Below are positions 46,130 to 57,899 of a stretch of DNA of 64,000 bases, in pieces. Source of the stretch: Carnegiea gigantea (lineage: Eukaryota; Streptophyta; Magnoliopsida; Caryophyllales; Cactaceae); the NCBI GenBank assembly GCA_029747015.1, contig JAKOGI010000107.1, forward strand, positions 72,001-136,000, written 5' to 3'. The notes below the pieces were generated by a model. The model worked only from the letters and a program-made list of their open reading frames with translations, was not told where the DNA came from and searched no databases. How positions within the stretch are numbered: position 1 is the stretch's first letter; each line of letters starts with the position of its first letter. A program made the position numbers and the translations under genes.

Positions 46130-46490
46130 ACTGGGCACTGGCAGCGTTACTTAGGGTTGGTTCATTGGCATTGCTTTTCTACTGAATTTCCTCCTCTTGC
46201 TTTCCCGGTTTCCCCTCTCCCTCTCCAATCCAGATCTACTACCAGACTACCACTCCTCCCTTCGCCGGTGACTCCAACGCCGGTTCTTCAGTTGCTGACG
46301 TTGGCGACTCCAACGCCGGAGACTCCACGACCGGTTCTCGCGTGTTCTGTTTCGTCTGCTACTATGGTTCGTGCGTTTCGTGCGACTCCAACTCACGATT
46401 TGCTACTTAGCCAGAAGCCCAAACCTCACGGTGACTCAAGCTTCAGTCACCACAAGGTATTTTGCTTGACCCTGACATTTTTATGATGCT
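46130..46490 (+). other. GC-rich 5' exon-like segment of the hAT element
   Basis: A GC-rich stretch with repeated GGCGACTCCAACGCCGG/CCGGTTCT words. It could be a 5' untranslated or coding exon of the hAT transposase, or a captured host fragment. A CACAAGGTATTT splice donor candidate is at about 46452 and a matching acceptor AAATGCAGGGAG at about 47420-47430. The 109-codon frame here has no recognisable domain. Confidence 0.4.
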
Positions 46491-47439
46491 GGTTTTGTTG
46501 ATTAGCTTTAATTCATGATTTGAGCTTGGAAGATCAAGATTTAAGACCATTATTGTCACTCTCAGAAGTCAGAACACAGCCTTTAATTCGTGATTTCTCA
46601 CTGTCAGAAGTCAGAACACAGCCTTTAATTCTCACTCTCAGAAGTTTGTATGACCCTGGCATTTTTATGATATGGTGCTATTCTTGTTGCTATAAGTTAG
46701 GCTCCTGTGTTGTCTGTTTTAAGATATGGTGTTGTTCTTGTTGCTGTAATTTTATGTATTTTCTAGGTAATTTCTACTGTTGTATCATGTATGCCACCTT
46801 TTTCAATCTTCTGTCCGCGCCGGGGGAATTGGGGTGGTTGTTAGGGTTGTGTACTGCTACCAAGCTTATAAAGCTTTAGCCATAGATCAATGAGCAACCT
46901 TGAACTTACATTTCATATTCGGAGTTTAAAGCGATACAATCTACGATTTTAAGGTAATAGGATTTAGGCCCTGGGCCTTAGTGATAATGAGCCCAGTCTT
47001 AAGCTTTAAATCCATCGGTTGATCCAAAGGTGTGTTCTAAGCTTGTATTTTGCTACTCTTTTTTGGGAGACCTGTGGATGTATCTCAACCTGTGGGAGAC
47101 GAAAGTCTAGTTGAATGGGTATGTTCTAAGCTTAACAACCCCCCTCGGCCCTCGGGGTATATTTAGGTCTCTTGCCATTTTAAGGGTTTCTTGGGCGTTA
47201 ATTTGTTAATATAATCTCCGTTTGAATGATGCATCCACTGTGGGACGTTGCCAACTTTCATATACATACATATATTAAACGCTTAAAGGTGCCTTTTTGT
47301 GTTTCAATAATTGATTATTGCTACTAGTTTCTGCTTAGAATTGGTCCATTGTAGAACTTCCTTCTTAATTTTTATCTCAATTTTAGCATATATGTTTTTG
47401 AAAACTAATTATTGAATTAAATGCAGGGAGCTAGTAGCT

Positions 47440-48010
47440 ATGGACATTGAGGGACAAGGAAATGAAATACATACCAATGAAAATTTGAATTCCATTTTTA
47501 CAATAACAGCCCTTGATGCCCTTGTCGAAGATGATAAAAAAAAGAAGTTCAGTGTGGCTAGAGTTCCTTGTGATTGATTGGACCAATTTCAGTGATGGGA
47601 AGAAGCGAGCGAAATGCTCATATTGTAAGAAAGCAACCTTTATTGCTATTCCGCAATATGGGACTAGCAATATAAAGAAGCATTTGGAGAAGTGTAAAGC
47701 ATATCAAACTGTAAAGTGATTTGAAGGAGGAGGTGAGAAAAGGTTTAAACAAAAAGTTCATCGTGATTTGCTATCTAGGGCGATCATAAGGCATGAGTAT
47801 AGTTTTTCATGGGTTGAGCATGAAGGAAATAGGGAGATTCACAAATACTTGAACGATGAAGTTAGAACCATAACTAAAAACATAGTGAAAGCTGATTACC
47901 TTAAGTTACATGCTCAATTTAAAAGACAACTTAAGTTAGCTCTTCTTGCACTTCCTGGACTGGTCAAATGTGGATTAGTCAAGTACTAGAAGAAGAATTC
48001 ATTGGATCAA
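47440..48010 (+). pseudogene. hAT transposase, BED finger and N-terminal part only
   Basis: The ATG at 47440 opens MDIEGQGNEIHTNEN. After a frameshift in an A-run near 47535 the BED zinc finger follows: KKRSSVWLEF, RAKCSYCKKA and GTSNIKKHLEKC (Cys2 and His-Cys positions kept). A TGA at 47717-47719 is followed in the same frame by LSRAIIRHEYSFSWVEHEGN and HKYLNDEVRTITKN, the usual hAT N-terminal region. The RNase H-like catalytic core and the C-terminal dimerisation domain are missing, so the element was internally deleted. Confidence 0.85.
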
Positions 48011-48544
48011 ATGTGGATTGGTCAAGTACTAAAGGTGTTAGATTTTCCCCTCAGCATAAATGATGGCCAAGGTAATTGATCACTTACTTTAATACCTGGT
48101 TAGTTAATTCACCCTATTTTTTTAGTTTTTGGGTTTCTCTGATGAGTAAAGACTGTTTTGATATTTCTTCATTTTGATAGGACCTTGGATTGGATTTTGC
48201 TGATAATCTGATGGATTTGATGCAAGATGCGAGGTAGTTGCTCTATTCTTTTTAATTTTTCAAGTGTCATTATTGCGATGTTATATGCATGATGTTATTT
48301 GCTAGGGGAGGGAGAAAACTATAAAGACTCATGTAAAGCAAAAATAACAAGATGCCAAAGCTTGCCATCTTGTTTTTTTTTGCTAATCTTTTCTATTTTC
48401 TTAGTTTCCAGGTTTAAAAGACTATTGAGATTGTGGCTTCTTTTACTTGCTTATATTTGGAGACCTAGACGCGTTGCCTTCCTCTTATTATTGTAATTTG
48501 TGTGAACTTCATTAACGCTTAGCTAAGTAACTAAGGAGATGATC

Positions 48545-49360
48545 AAGGATTATCATGTGAACTTTTACATTTGATGTAAACTTTATTTTGGATTGGTGTT
48601 GCATCTGTAATAGTTGAACTTAGAATTTTCATGTGGTACTAATGCAGTAATGCCATAGTCAAGCATTATGGAGTTTGGATTATAAACCATACATGTGGTA
48701 CAAATCAGATACTGGTATAGTTTGGATTACAAACCATGAAAAGTGCTTTTGCTCTTCGTTCTAGCAACTGCTCTGAGTATGAGCTTATAACTAAAGCCTT
48801 AGCAATAACTCAAAGGGCACTTTCTATGTCACTGGGCTTCCTCTGCAATAGAAGTTCAGCAGAACAATCCATGCACTCAGAAAATTTCTGCCAGTCATTT
48901 AACATTCAGAGTTAATCATTCTGTCCATAGGCACTAGGCATAAAAAACAATATGTACTCCTTGACAAATTTTGGCATCCATTCACTAACATGTTATGGGG
49001 ACACTCCTGGTAATCTAAAACAAATAGAAAAAGTGTGCAGATTAAGAATATTTTTTATTAGTGGTACAAAGGCATTAAAAGCCAACCACGGAAGATATAG
49101 CATCAATCCATGAAGAACAAAATCCACATACTCCCAGAGGCCATAAGTAAAAGATTCTTAACCATTTATACTAAATAAAATGGTTTCAGGAATCAACCCT
49201 AGTAATAGCCTTCTAACTCTCTCCAAAAAAATTTACCGGACAAGGATTATCATGTGAACTTTTACATTTGATGTAAACTTTATTTTGGATTGGTGTTGCA
49301 TCTATAATAGTTGAACTAAGAATTTGCATGTGGTACTAATGCAGTAATGCCATAGTTAGG
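48545..49360. repeat. Direct repeat pair, about 115 bp, 700 bp apart
   Basis: AGGATTATCATGTGAACTTT at about 48545 and 49243, followed in both by GATTGGTGTTGCATCT and TGGTACTAATGCAGTAATGC. Near-identical, so more recent than the rest of the hAT interior. Confidence 0.8.
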
Positions 49361-49439
49361 GAATATGGAGTTTGGAGTACAAACCATGAAAATCAGATGC
49401 CATAGTCCTATTTACTCCATAGTTTTGGGTTGACTGGTT

Positions 49440-49790
49440 ATGATTTATGAGTATGTTTCGGTTCGAGTTATATTCGGATCGGGTATATTTTGGTTCAGGT
49501 TTAATTTGGGTAAAATTGAGTCAGGTAGGAATCGGATCAGTTTTAAAACAGGTATGGTTTGGGTCGGGTTCGGGTTGTCCACTTTCGGGTCACTTCGGTT
49601 CGGGTTTGAATGGGGTCGGATCATTTCGGATGTGGGTAATTTTGGGCCAGGCTACAATTCGGGTTTCGTTCGGTTATGGATCGATTTATTTCGGGTGTTC
49701 GGGTGTAAATCAATTTATCCCATTTCGGTTGTCGGTTCGGGTATGGATCCGGGTCGTTCAGTTCGGGTTTCGGGTCTCGGTCAGTTTTGC
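49440..49790. repeat. Right sub-terminal GGGTTCGGG repeats of the hAT element
   Basis: Clustered TTCGGGTCGGGT/TTTCGGGTC words mirroring 44320-44640. Confidence 0.85.
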
Positions 49791-49805
49791 AGGTCTACTT
49801 TGCAC

Positions 49806-51060
49806 TATCTCTTTCTATATCTTCTCTCTTACTATCTGTTGTTCTCCTAATAGCCCCTGGTAGTATTCAGTTATGACATGGGCTAAATTCTCAAATCCCT
49901 CTATTCTAGACCCTTCTTTGTCTAGTATTAAGTAAACATATGTCTGTATTTATCTCTGTTTCACCTTAGCAAAGAACAGTTTAGTGCAGTGATCCCCCTG
50001 ATTAAGCCACTGAAGCTTGGTTTGCTGCTTGAGTAGTGAAATGGATAAGTACGATATCTTTAGATATTTAGCTCTGCTCTCCTTCTCCTTTTCAATGAGG
50101 TCTCCCCTCATTGGGTTTATTTACAGTTGTGCCTGGATGACCTCCAATTCTCATCTAGCAATTTATTGTTGCTCATGTATGTCACCATATTTCTCCCTAT
50201 TTAGCCTCTACAGTGAGGGCTTTATCCTTTTAAGGATCTCATATACTTGCTACATTTTTGTTCCTTGTACTTGGTGCTGGCTGTTGAGGTGAATGATCTT
50301 TGTAAAGAGAGGATCATTACACCACATCTCACAAAACTTAAAGGTATTGCTTCTCTTTGGACTTCCTGGGAATGTTATCTTCAATGGAGTGTCATCTGAA
50401 AGTCCCTCAGTTAAACAGGTAGCATGTATGTAACCCATCTCTGTGTACCATTGCCCATTAGGTCGTACTCTATCTATTTTAGACCACACTGTTTTGTTAT
50501 TCCATACAAAGAAGGCCCCTGTGGCCCTAACCTCCTGTAGGTCACAATCATCTATGCATTGCTTGAAATCAATTATCTCCATGTGCTGTACTTCATCGCC
50601 TTCTATTCTTTCCCCTGGATACAGTAGGGCATTGAAGTCACCTATCACACACTATGCCCCCCGTACTGTGTTAGCTATACTCTTCATTTCACTCCATAGC
50701 ATTTGCCTCTGAGCTATGCTATTCAGCCCATATACAAATGATATGGAGAAGTATTTCTGTGTTGAGTTTTGGATAGCCTTACAATTCACTATCTGCTGTA
50801 CTTCTCTCATCACCTGCATATGATAGTCTTGCTCTCTCTATGCAATCCATATCCTAACTTTATGGTTAGACTCCACATTGGTATACCATCTCCATCCCAT
50901 GAATAGTTTATCAGCCACTCTACTGATGTTTTCTTTTTTGATTTTTGTTTCAACCAGTGCAACTAAACCCACTCCTTGCTTCTTTAAGAAGAGCTTGATG
51001 TCTTCTTGTTTATTAGGGCTGTTCAGGCCCCTAATGTTCTACACTACTATGCTATCCAAT
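49806..51060 (-). pseudogene. LINE ORF2, endonuclease part
   Basis: Apurinic-like endonuclease of the LINE. NIRGLNSPNKQEDIKLFLKK begins near 51045, preceded by a stop where Trp is expected. VALVETKIKKENISR follows at about 50920-50970, then GDFNALLYPGERIEGDEVQ (catalytic Asp/Asn loop, about 50585-50645). The 132-codon open piece is 50250-50648. The linker to RT (49830-50240) has KLQWLNQGDHCTKLFF. Several stops. The hAT insertion separates it from RT. Confidence 0.85.
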
Positions 51061-51074
51061 GGGGATTACTCAGA

Positions 51075-51945
51075 TGTCTCCCCTTCTATTTTCCCCCTCA
51101 CATAACCCCTCCTCTAATAGAGCTTAGAAAGAATTCTGCAATATGGAAAGACTCACTTCATACATTCTACTACCTAATCTTTGGATGGTCCTTCTTGGTG
51201 TTGTAAAACCCTCCTCTTTAGCCTAGTTCCTCTGTCATGGGCCTGAGCTTGTGTTTAAATTGTCATTTTCCTCTGTTGGTATCACTCTTCTCCATTCTTG
51301 TCTACCTGGTTTCTTCCTTCTACATTCACTCCCCTCATGTCCCAGCATCTGGCATTGGGTGCATTTAGTAGGCTTCCACTCATATTTCACCTTTTGTCTC
51401 ACTACTAAATCCCAATCATTAATGAAGTCAATCATTTCTGGGAAGGGTCCTGCTAGTGGCATTTTTATAAACATTCCAGCATAGTGTAGAGTATATTTCT
51501 CTTTTTTGGTTCTGTCTGTCTTGATTGGGACTCCCAGCATACTTCCTATTTTACTCAAGTTGTCTATCCCCCAGTCCTTGATGTCTAATTTTGGGAATTG
51601 TACCTAGATTGAAAGGGATTGCAAAGAGCTTACATCCAGGGTTAAACCCTCATTTCAAGGCTTAACTATGAATGTTTTTTTATCAAAACAGTATATCCGT
51701 CTTTGGATTACTGCCATTTTATCCTCCATGCTGTTGAATCGAACTGGCAAAACCCCTTTTCTAGCCTACAATGATTTCATGTTTGCCCAAATTCGATGGA
51801 CAAAACCATCAATCACACCTACTAGAGGATTTTCTCCCACCACCCCATATATCACTGTAGCATACCGGTATTCAAATTCTGAACTTACATCTTCTTTTTC
51901 TATTTTCGCACACTGCTGTCCATTGATCACTTTCAATAGAATGAA
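51075..51945 (-). pseudogene. LINE ORF1, C-terminal part (DUF4283-like and zinc knuckle)
   Basis: RNA-binding ORF1. After the solo LTR the frame resumes with VINGQQCAKIEKEDVSSEFE and GVIDGFVHRIWANMKSL (about 51760-51930), like the DUF4283 domain. Then come GVPIKTDRTKKEKYTLHYA and a CCHC knuckle CTQCQMLGHEGSEC at about 51325-51367. A TAG near 51765 and others interrupt it. Confidence 0.8.
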
Positions 51946-53351
51946 TGTTAGGCGATAAATTGCCCTATTTTACGTGCCTCTTTCACCCATTTTTAACTCG
52001 TATAATGACTTAATCCTTAGGATTTTACCTTGTTTTATTTATGTTTTGTAGGAAATAATGACAAATCAAGCAAACGTCACGAAAACGAGCGAAGATGGGA
52101 CAAACCGGCAAAAAACAGCAGAAAACAGCAGTGCACGGCCGTCCTGCAGGGATGCACGGCCGTGCACCGGTGGCCGAAGCCATGCACAGTCAGCACGGCC
52201 AGGTGCACGGTCATGCGTGGTGGCCGTGCGTGGTGGCGCGGTGGTGCGTCGGGCCCAGTTTCGCGATAAAAGCCCTTTTCAGCTAGTTTTTGTGGGGGGT
52301 CGTTCGAGAGGTTGCACGGGGTTCGCTTGGGCTTCTCTCTGCCGATTTCTAGAGTAGTTTAGGTTAGGTTTTAGCAGAAATAAAACCTCAATATGAGGAT
52401 TAGTTTAGGATTAAAGATTATAATTTTGGATTCAACCTTTGGATTTCAAGTTCCTTCATCAATTCAAGACTAAGTTTTCTCCGCTTTTATCTCTTTAGTT
52501 TATGTGTTATTCTTGTTTATGTTTTGTTAGTTTTAATTCTTGTATTTGCTTTGTTTAGTTTAATTGTTTAGTTTTCATTGTTGATTTATGTTATTTAGTT
52601 GTCTAGATTTGTTTTATTTCATTCTCTTTGTTTTGTTCTTCATGTTCATGTTCTTGTTTGTTAGTTTAGGTTTTCATGTGTTTATGATGTTTAATTGGTA
52701 GATTGTGTTAGCTTGGATTGTGATTAGCCCCTTGATGGCTAATTAATCTTGTATTTGGCCTAACCATACCCAATCTATGCCTAGAACTTAGAGTTTTCCT
52801 TCACGCCCGTCAAGTGTTCGATGAAATGCTTGAGAGAGCTTTCATCCATATTTTTGGGCGATTGACTTATGCTGAGAGGTGAGGTCAATTTGCTAGTGTG
52901 GGAGAGGGAATAGCCGAGTTTGGGATATGAAAATAGTATCCGAATCGAGCTAGGTCTGGGGTTGCTAGTTTTGTGGTCTAATTGGGCTAACCCCATGAAA
53001 ATAGGTGGTTAGGCTAATTAGACTAGCTCATGACCTTTGAGAGAGGGCTTGGGTGGTCTTTTATGGTGCAACCGATCATCTCTTGTTCGTAGTGTAGTTT
53101 GGGTAGGTTAGGACTCGTCTCGATTAGTTAGTTCATTCATTAGTCAAATCACAACTCCAAGTCGCTTTTTCTATGTTTGCTAGCGTAGTTTAGTTTACCC
53201 TTTGTTTTCCTTTGATTTCGCCTAACTCAAGACGCTTTAGTTAGCCTTGGTAGTTGGAAACACAATTCTCTGCGGACGACACCCTAAGTACTCAACGATA
53301 CACCTTGCACTTGGGGTTTATAAATATTAAAACTCTGTTTTTCTTGTAAAA
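51946..53351 (+). repeat. Solo LTR of the LARD family
   Basis: A 1.4-kb LTR flanked by ATGAA at 51941-51945 and 53352-53356. It begins TGTTAGGCG and its 3' part (53270-53335) matches the LARD LTR end (CACCTTGCACTTGGGGTTTA, ATATTAAAACT). A GC-rich palindromic cluster (GCACGGCCGTGCACCGGTGG at 52154-52173) is at 52131-52250, just upstream of GATAAAAGCCC (52264). It probably arose by LTR-LTR recombination. It is inserted in LINE ORF1. Confidence 0.82.
52131..52275 (+). promoter_or_regulatory. Palindromic GC cluster and TATA-like site of the solo LTR
   Basis: GTGCACGGCCGTCCTGCAGG, GATGCACGGCCGTGCACCGG, CAGCACGGCCAGGTGCACGG and GTGGCCGTGCGTGGTGGCGC precede GATAAAAGCCC. Same layout as in the complete LARD LTRs, plus-strand here. 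Confidence 0.5.
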
Positions 53352-53631
53352 ATGAACTTTAATGTTGTGCCCTCCTCTGGATCTACCAATGAGGCATAAG
53401 AGGTTAATCGTGGACTAATCTCATTCTGAACAGGCTCTAGTTGAATTTCCTCTTCCTTGATCCATCGCATAGGGTTCACTGTTCCATTTGATTCTTCTTC
53501 ATTTTGCTCATCATCTAGGTTCAAACTTGGTTTTTGCCCCAGTTCAGGAGTTCCTTTATCAATTCCAGCCTGATTTTCCTCACTGCCATTGCTGTTCAAT
53601 CATGGTCGGCCTCTTTTTCCCCCCTCGCCAT
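53352..53631 (-). pseudogene. LINE ORF1, N-terminal part
   Basis: The ATG at 53631 reads MARG and, after a one-base frameshift in the G/A run, KRGRP (AT-hook-like), then [19 protein letters not shown]. The block ends SYASLVDPEEGTTLKFI, the usual LINE ORF1 lead into the DUF4283 domain, cut by the solo LTR. Confidence 0.75.
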
Positions 53632-53663
53632 GGCTGGGTGCTCCCCAGAGAAGAAGAAGAGTT

Positions 53664-53675
53664 TATATATAGATA

Positions 53676-53723
<48 letters not shown>

Positions 53724-53850
53724 TACATATATACATATATATATATGTATATATATACATATATATATATATTTATATATTTATATATATATATACATAT
53801 ATATATTAGATATACATATACATACATATATATATACATGTATATATATA

Positions 53851-53919
<69 letters not shown>

Positions 53920-54087
53920 TACACACACACGCACACATATATATATATATATATACACACACGCACGCACGTGCGCGCGCACACACACACACACACACAC
54001 ATATATATACATACATATATACATATACACACGCACACGCACACACACACACATATATATAAATATATATCTATATATATATGTATA

Positions 54088-54139
<52 letters not shown>

Positions 54140-54183
54140 CACGCGCACGTATATATATGTAATAATAATAATAATAATAAGAC

Positions 54184-54221
<38 letters not shown>

Positions 54222-54240
54222 GTGATGATGATGATGATAA
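53664..54240. repeat. Long compound microsatellite (TA/CA/CG then TAA and GAT)
   Basis: About 490 bp of TA, CA/TG, CGCA and TATACA units, then (TAA)n at 54161-54221 and (GAT)n to 54240. It abuts the 5' end of the LINE. All frames through it are repeat artefacts. Confidence 0.97.
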
Positions 54241-56540
54241 TGCAAGTGAGTTACAATAGATTAACAAAGTAATATTAGATGATAATTTTACTAAGAATTG
54301 TGATCAAAATACAATTTTATCAAGAATTATGTTTGAAAGACAAAAAATTAGGATATTGGTGATACACACAGTCTTGCACTATAATATATTTGGAATTTCC
54401 TTTTTATACATCATCATACTTATGTAATGGTGAATTATGTTTGAAAAACACAAAATTAGAACATTTAGTGTCACATTGATGCTTGTTCATATCTAATTTA
54501 TTTTTTTCTTCTTGCCTCCTTTTGTTATTGCTCACATCTTTTTTTTTTGGGGGGAGAATAAAAAACTCTCAATTATTGGACCGTCCAAGTCGTCAATAAG
54601 GCCACTTTGGCCACCTCTTTTTCTCTTCCTTCTCTCCTCTCTCTCTTTCACTCTCTAAAAACTTTCATGAGAGCTCTTCTCCACTAGTGGAGAAAGAAGT
54701 AACCAAATTATCATGTCAAGATCATCATAAATCCCCTCTTTTTTTCTCTCTTTGTGTTTTCCTTCTCCGATCATGCCCATAAACTCATCATTGGAATTGA
54801 TTGAACAGAGATTTCAATTGTCTTGTCTGAGAGATTCCTCATTTTTTTAGAGATAAAAAGTGTAACGTTCTTGATGTATGAGTTGTTCTTATGTGTAGAA
54901 GAGAAAGTTGAAGGAGAGTGAGAGAAAGAAAGATAACATTAAGATACTGATCCCAATTTATTTCTTTTTTAATTAGATTTCACATTTGTTTTCTCGTCAC
55001 CCACATTCAATAGGAGCCTAAAACTCAGGAAAAAAATATTAATTTAAATTTCATCCACAAAAAAACACCCCTCAAATTTGCTTCTTTCGGTACTTTTCTC
55101 TCTCTTCTGTTCTTAACTAACTATTGGTTGAATCTAATTTTCATCTGAGTGCTTTCCCAAACTCAGTTTTTGATTAGGACTGGTATAATTTGTCACCTAA
55201 ATAAGAGAGAGAGAAAAAAAGGGAGAATTGCGTGGAAAAAATTCTCAGTCCTAAACTGATTAATGAAAATAACCATGATCTCAAACTTATCTTCATGAAC
55301 CCCACTAGCACTAATCAATCCAAATCCTTTAGTCTTCACTCATAACAATCTATCGATTCAAACCCCCCCCCCAAAAAAATCTAAGTGGCCATTCCCACTA
55401 TTCTGTTCTTTCATGAGTGATCCTCCCAATTGCTCTACTCTTTTGTCAAGTTGATAATGAGGTCTTAGAGTGCAAGACTTACATAATAAAGAAGCGGGAG
55501 TAAGGCTGAAACTGAAGCAAAAAGCCTGTCCTTGTCTATCGCTTTGGCATCTTTGCTATGAACTTTAGGAGTGATTAGTAAGGAGTGATTACTTAGAAGA
55601 GAATGGAGGAAGTGAAATTTGGAGAGAGGATGTGAGATTGAGGATGGATACAGAGAGCAATCACACCAATATTTAATATACATCAACTTGGAGGTACAAA
55701 CGTGATATGGTCTGTTTCAAGAGTCTATACTTGCATGGGTGTCTTAACTGCATATATATCATTTATTTTTTTTATTTTTTCAATGACTTATTTACTTGTA
55801 ACTACTAATATTTTGAATTCGAAAAAGATGCAAGATTAATGTTTTAGGCGGGAGTGAAGAACATAATTCTCAGGATTAGAATTTGGAGGCTTCTCAACCC
55901 CTTGCACAGTTCTACACTTATGATATAAAGATATGAGCAAGAACTATTTGATTTTGTCATCATCATTTGGATCTGTAGAGAAATCTATTGTTATATTTAT
56001 GAATCATGATAAAATCGATTCGTATACGAAAAAAGTCATGAAACTTTCTCGTTACTTCAGTATTAGTCTAGTTGCAGAGCATTTGATTTTCATAAAGAGA
56101 TTAAGGTGTGATTCCCTTTTAGGTTACGTATATGTGTAACATTTATCCATTTGAAAAAAACGAAAAGTTTATCTATCCTCCATGAATTATTTTTGTTTGT
56201 AAACAGAGTTATTTTATTTGTAAATGGAGGTTCATAGTAATATTGACTCGAATTGTATTGTGTTTGTTGTATTGTATAATTGTTTGCTAACTCCAGTTAA
56301 TATTGCAAAGCATCTATACTAATACATTTAAAAGAACTAAAAGATGAATAGAGTTAAAAGTCACATGATATTTACAATATGCATATATGCAAACAAATTT
56401 ACATCCAAAATACCAAATAAATCTAACATATTGATATAGTTTTGAACACTTTTCTTGTACTTACCATAACATGATACAATCTTTGACAAAGAGATCCAAA
56501 AATAATATAATTCCTTGAACAAGTACACAAGTATTTAATT
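54241..56540. other. Non-coding DNA, no gene recognised
   Basis: A+T-rich, with CT-rich patches at about 54610-54660. No ORF with credible composition. A 68-codon frame at 55933-56139 and a 73-codon one at 55465-55686 have no recognisable domain or context. Confidence 0.45.
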
Positions 56541-56542
56541 TA

Positions 56543-56755
56543 TATATCGCCAAAGGGGTAGCCTAATAGAAGTTGATCTAACTTGTAATAAGAAGATTTG
56601 GGTTCAAATACTGCTAGAGACATAGCGAAGTGTTGCTTTCCCTTGTTTTCGCTTCCTTCCCCCATCCTTTTTCTTGCCTTAGATGTTTCCATGAGATATG
56701 ATTCGCTAAGGGAGCTTACTTGCCAATTTCTTTTAAAAAAAATTTTTTTTATGTG
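56543..56755 (+). mobile_element. tRNA-derived SINE, probable
   Basis: A box-A-like TAGCCTAATAGAAG (56559) and a box-B-like GGTTCAAATAC (56601) are spaced as in tRNA-type RNA polymerase III promoters. A non-tRNA body follows, ending in an A/T homopolymer tail near 56735-56752. Length about 210 bp fits plant SINEs. No target duplication resolved. Confidence 0.5.
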
Positions 56756-57196
56756 AAAAGAGAAAATAAAATGAATTTAAGAAGTTTGCAAGAAATTAAT
56801 TAATCCTAAAACGTATAATTCCCCACAATGTAAGAAAAGTTTGGAGTCTTGGCAGTGGGTCCTGGACTCGACCCAAATTCATCAGACCTGACCTAATTTA
56901 GAGGGTCTAGGTTTAGTGAAATGAGACTCAACAGGTGTCAAGCGGGTATGGGTCCGGGGACATGGGTCAACTTTAGATACTAGATCTAGGTCTGAACAAT
57001 TCAGACGCAAACTTGATCCGAGACCCATTTAAGATCCATTAATGTTTTAAAACAAAATTATAGCAAGCACAATTGGGTAAAATAATTATAAACTAGTAAA
57101 CTCTAAAACCACTTTGCTTTATCATGGTCGTAGAAGAAGAACTATTTTGTTATCCTTGTTTAAAATTTAATGGACTTTGTCTCTATGGTTTGTATT

Positions 57197-57799
57197 TGTT
57201 AGGAAATTAGAGCAAGCTAATAGCGGAAGCAATAGGATGAAACAGATATTCAGGAATTAAAGGAACGATAACAGGAATAAAACAACGACACACAAGATTT
57301 ACGTGGAAACCCAATGCGGAAAAAAACCATGGACGGCGACGAGCACAATCAATCCACTATATGAGTAGGGAGAATACAAAACGATTACATTCACAACAAG
57401 TGATTTGATCCAACAGCAGAATTACAACCTCTCTTGTAATCTCTCTCACAATTCTCTACCTCTCAATGTGTTTAGGGATTCAGGAGTTCATGAGTTATTT
57501 TAGATCCTAGGTGTGACCCCTTTATATAGGGTCTAGAAAACCAGGGTTTTACCCTTAGAGACGAACCCTAGCCATTAGGAGAATTTGCATATCGAGACAA
57601 ACCCTAGCCGCCACCGAACGAACTGCGCCAAAAACATACACGTGGCATGGCACGATCACGCCGTGCCACATGGCATGGTGTCCCCGTGCCAATTGTCTGT
57701 ATTCTCTTGGTTTCTCGCTCCTCCGTCCTGACATGCCCGTGTTCGCGTAGCATGGTCCCACCGTTCCGATTCTTGGATTTTGGGCCACGAAACCCAACA
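57197..57799 (-). repeat. 3' LTR of the Copia element
   Basis: Co-linear with 59245-59865, except that it lacks one GGCACGGTCGTGCC copy present in the other LTR. Palindromic cluster at 57641-57690; TATA-like TATATAAAGGGG (minus) at about 57520-57531. Confidence 0.92.
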
Positions 57800-57812
57800 A
57801 TCTCTACCTTGG
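57800..57812 (-). other. Polypurine tract of the Copia element
   Basis: CCAAGGTAGAGAT on the minus strand, directly before the LTR start TGTTGGG. Confidence 0.6.
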
Positions 57813-57899
57813 ACCGAAATCTCCAATTACCAACTCTCTGACGCCGTCATCGCACCCCGAAGGGGGACGCCCCCCAAGGGGCAATGCCCCGAAGGGCGC

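Larger units (their letters stand above)
44299..49797 (+). mobile_element. hAT DNA transposon, defective
   Basis: Exact 8-bp target duplication CTTTGCAC at 44291-44298 and 49798-49805. Terminal inverted repeats are TAGATCTAGCAAATGGGTCA on the left and, complemented, TAGACCTGCAAAACTGACC on the right. Both ends have dense GGGTTCGGGTC-type sub-terminal repeats, common in hAT elements as transposase binding sites. A truncated BED-finger transposase lies at 47440-48010. The insertion site is inside LINE ORF2. Confidence 0.93.
42716..53660 (-). mobile_element. L1-type LINE, split by a hAT element and a solo LTR
   Basis: On the minus strand, ORF1 begins at 53631 and ORF2 (endonuclease, RT) runs to about 42716. 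Two insertions interrupt it: a hAT element (44299-49797) and a solo LTR (51946-53351). Reading frames resume across both when the insert and one duplication are removed: ...EIVQRDTMLDVEQQ over the hAT site, and LKFI followed by VINGQQCAKI over the LTR site. Many stops and frameshifts. The 3' end is lost in the microsatellite beside the gap and no poly(A) is seen. Confidence 0.88.

Noticed and set aside
53500..54150. Very long frames on both strands (up to 224 codons) full of Tyr-Ile and Thr-His repeats
   Set aside because: They are translations of TA/CA microsatellites, not proteins.
56640..56820. A host gene near the SINE
   Set aside because: No open frame or splice pattern; the sequence is T-rich and ends in a homopolymer.
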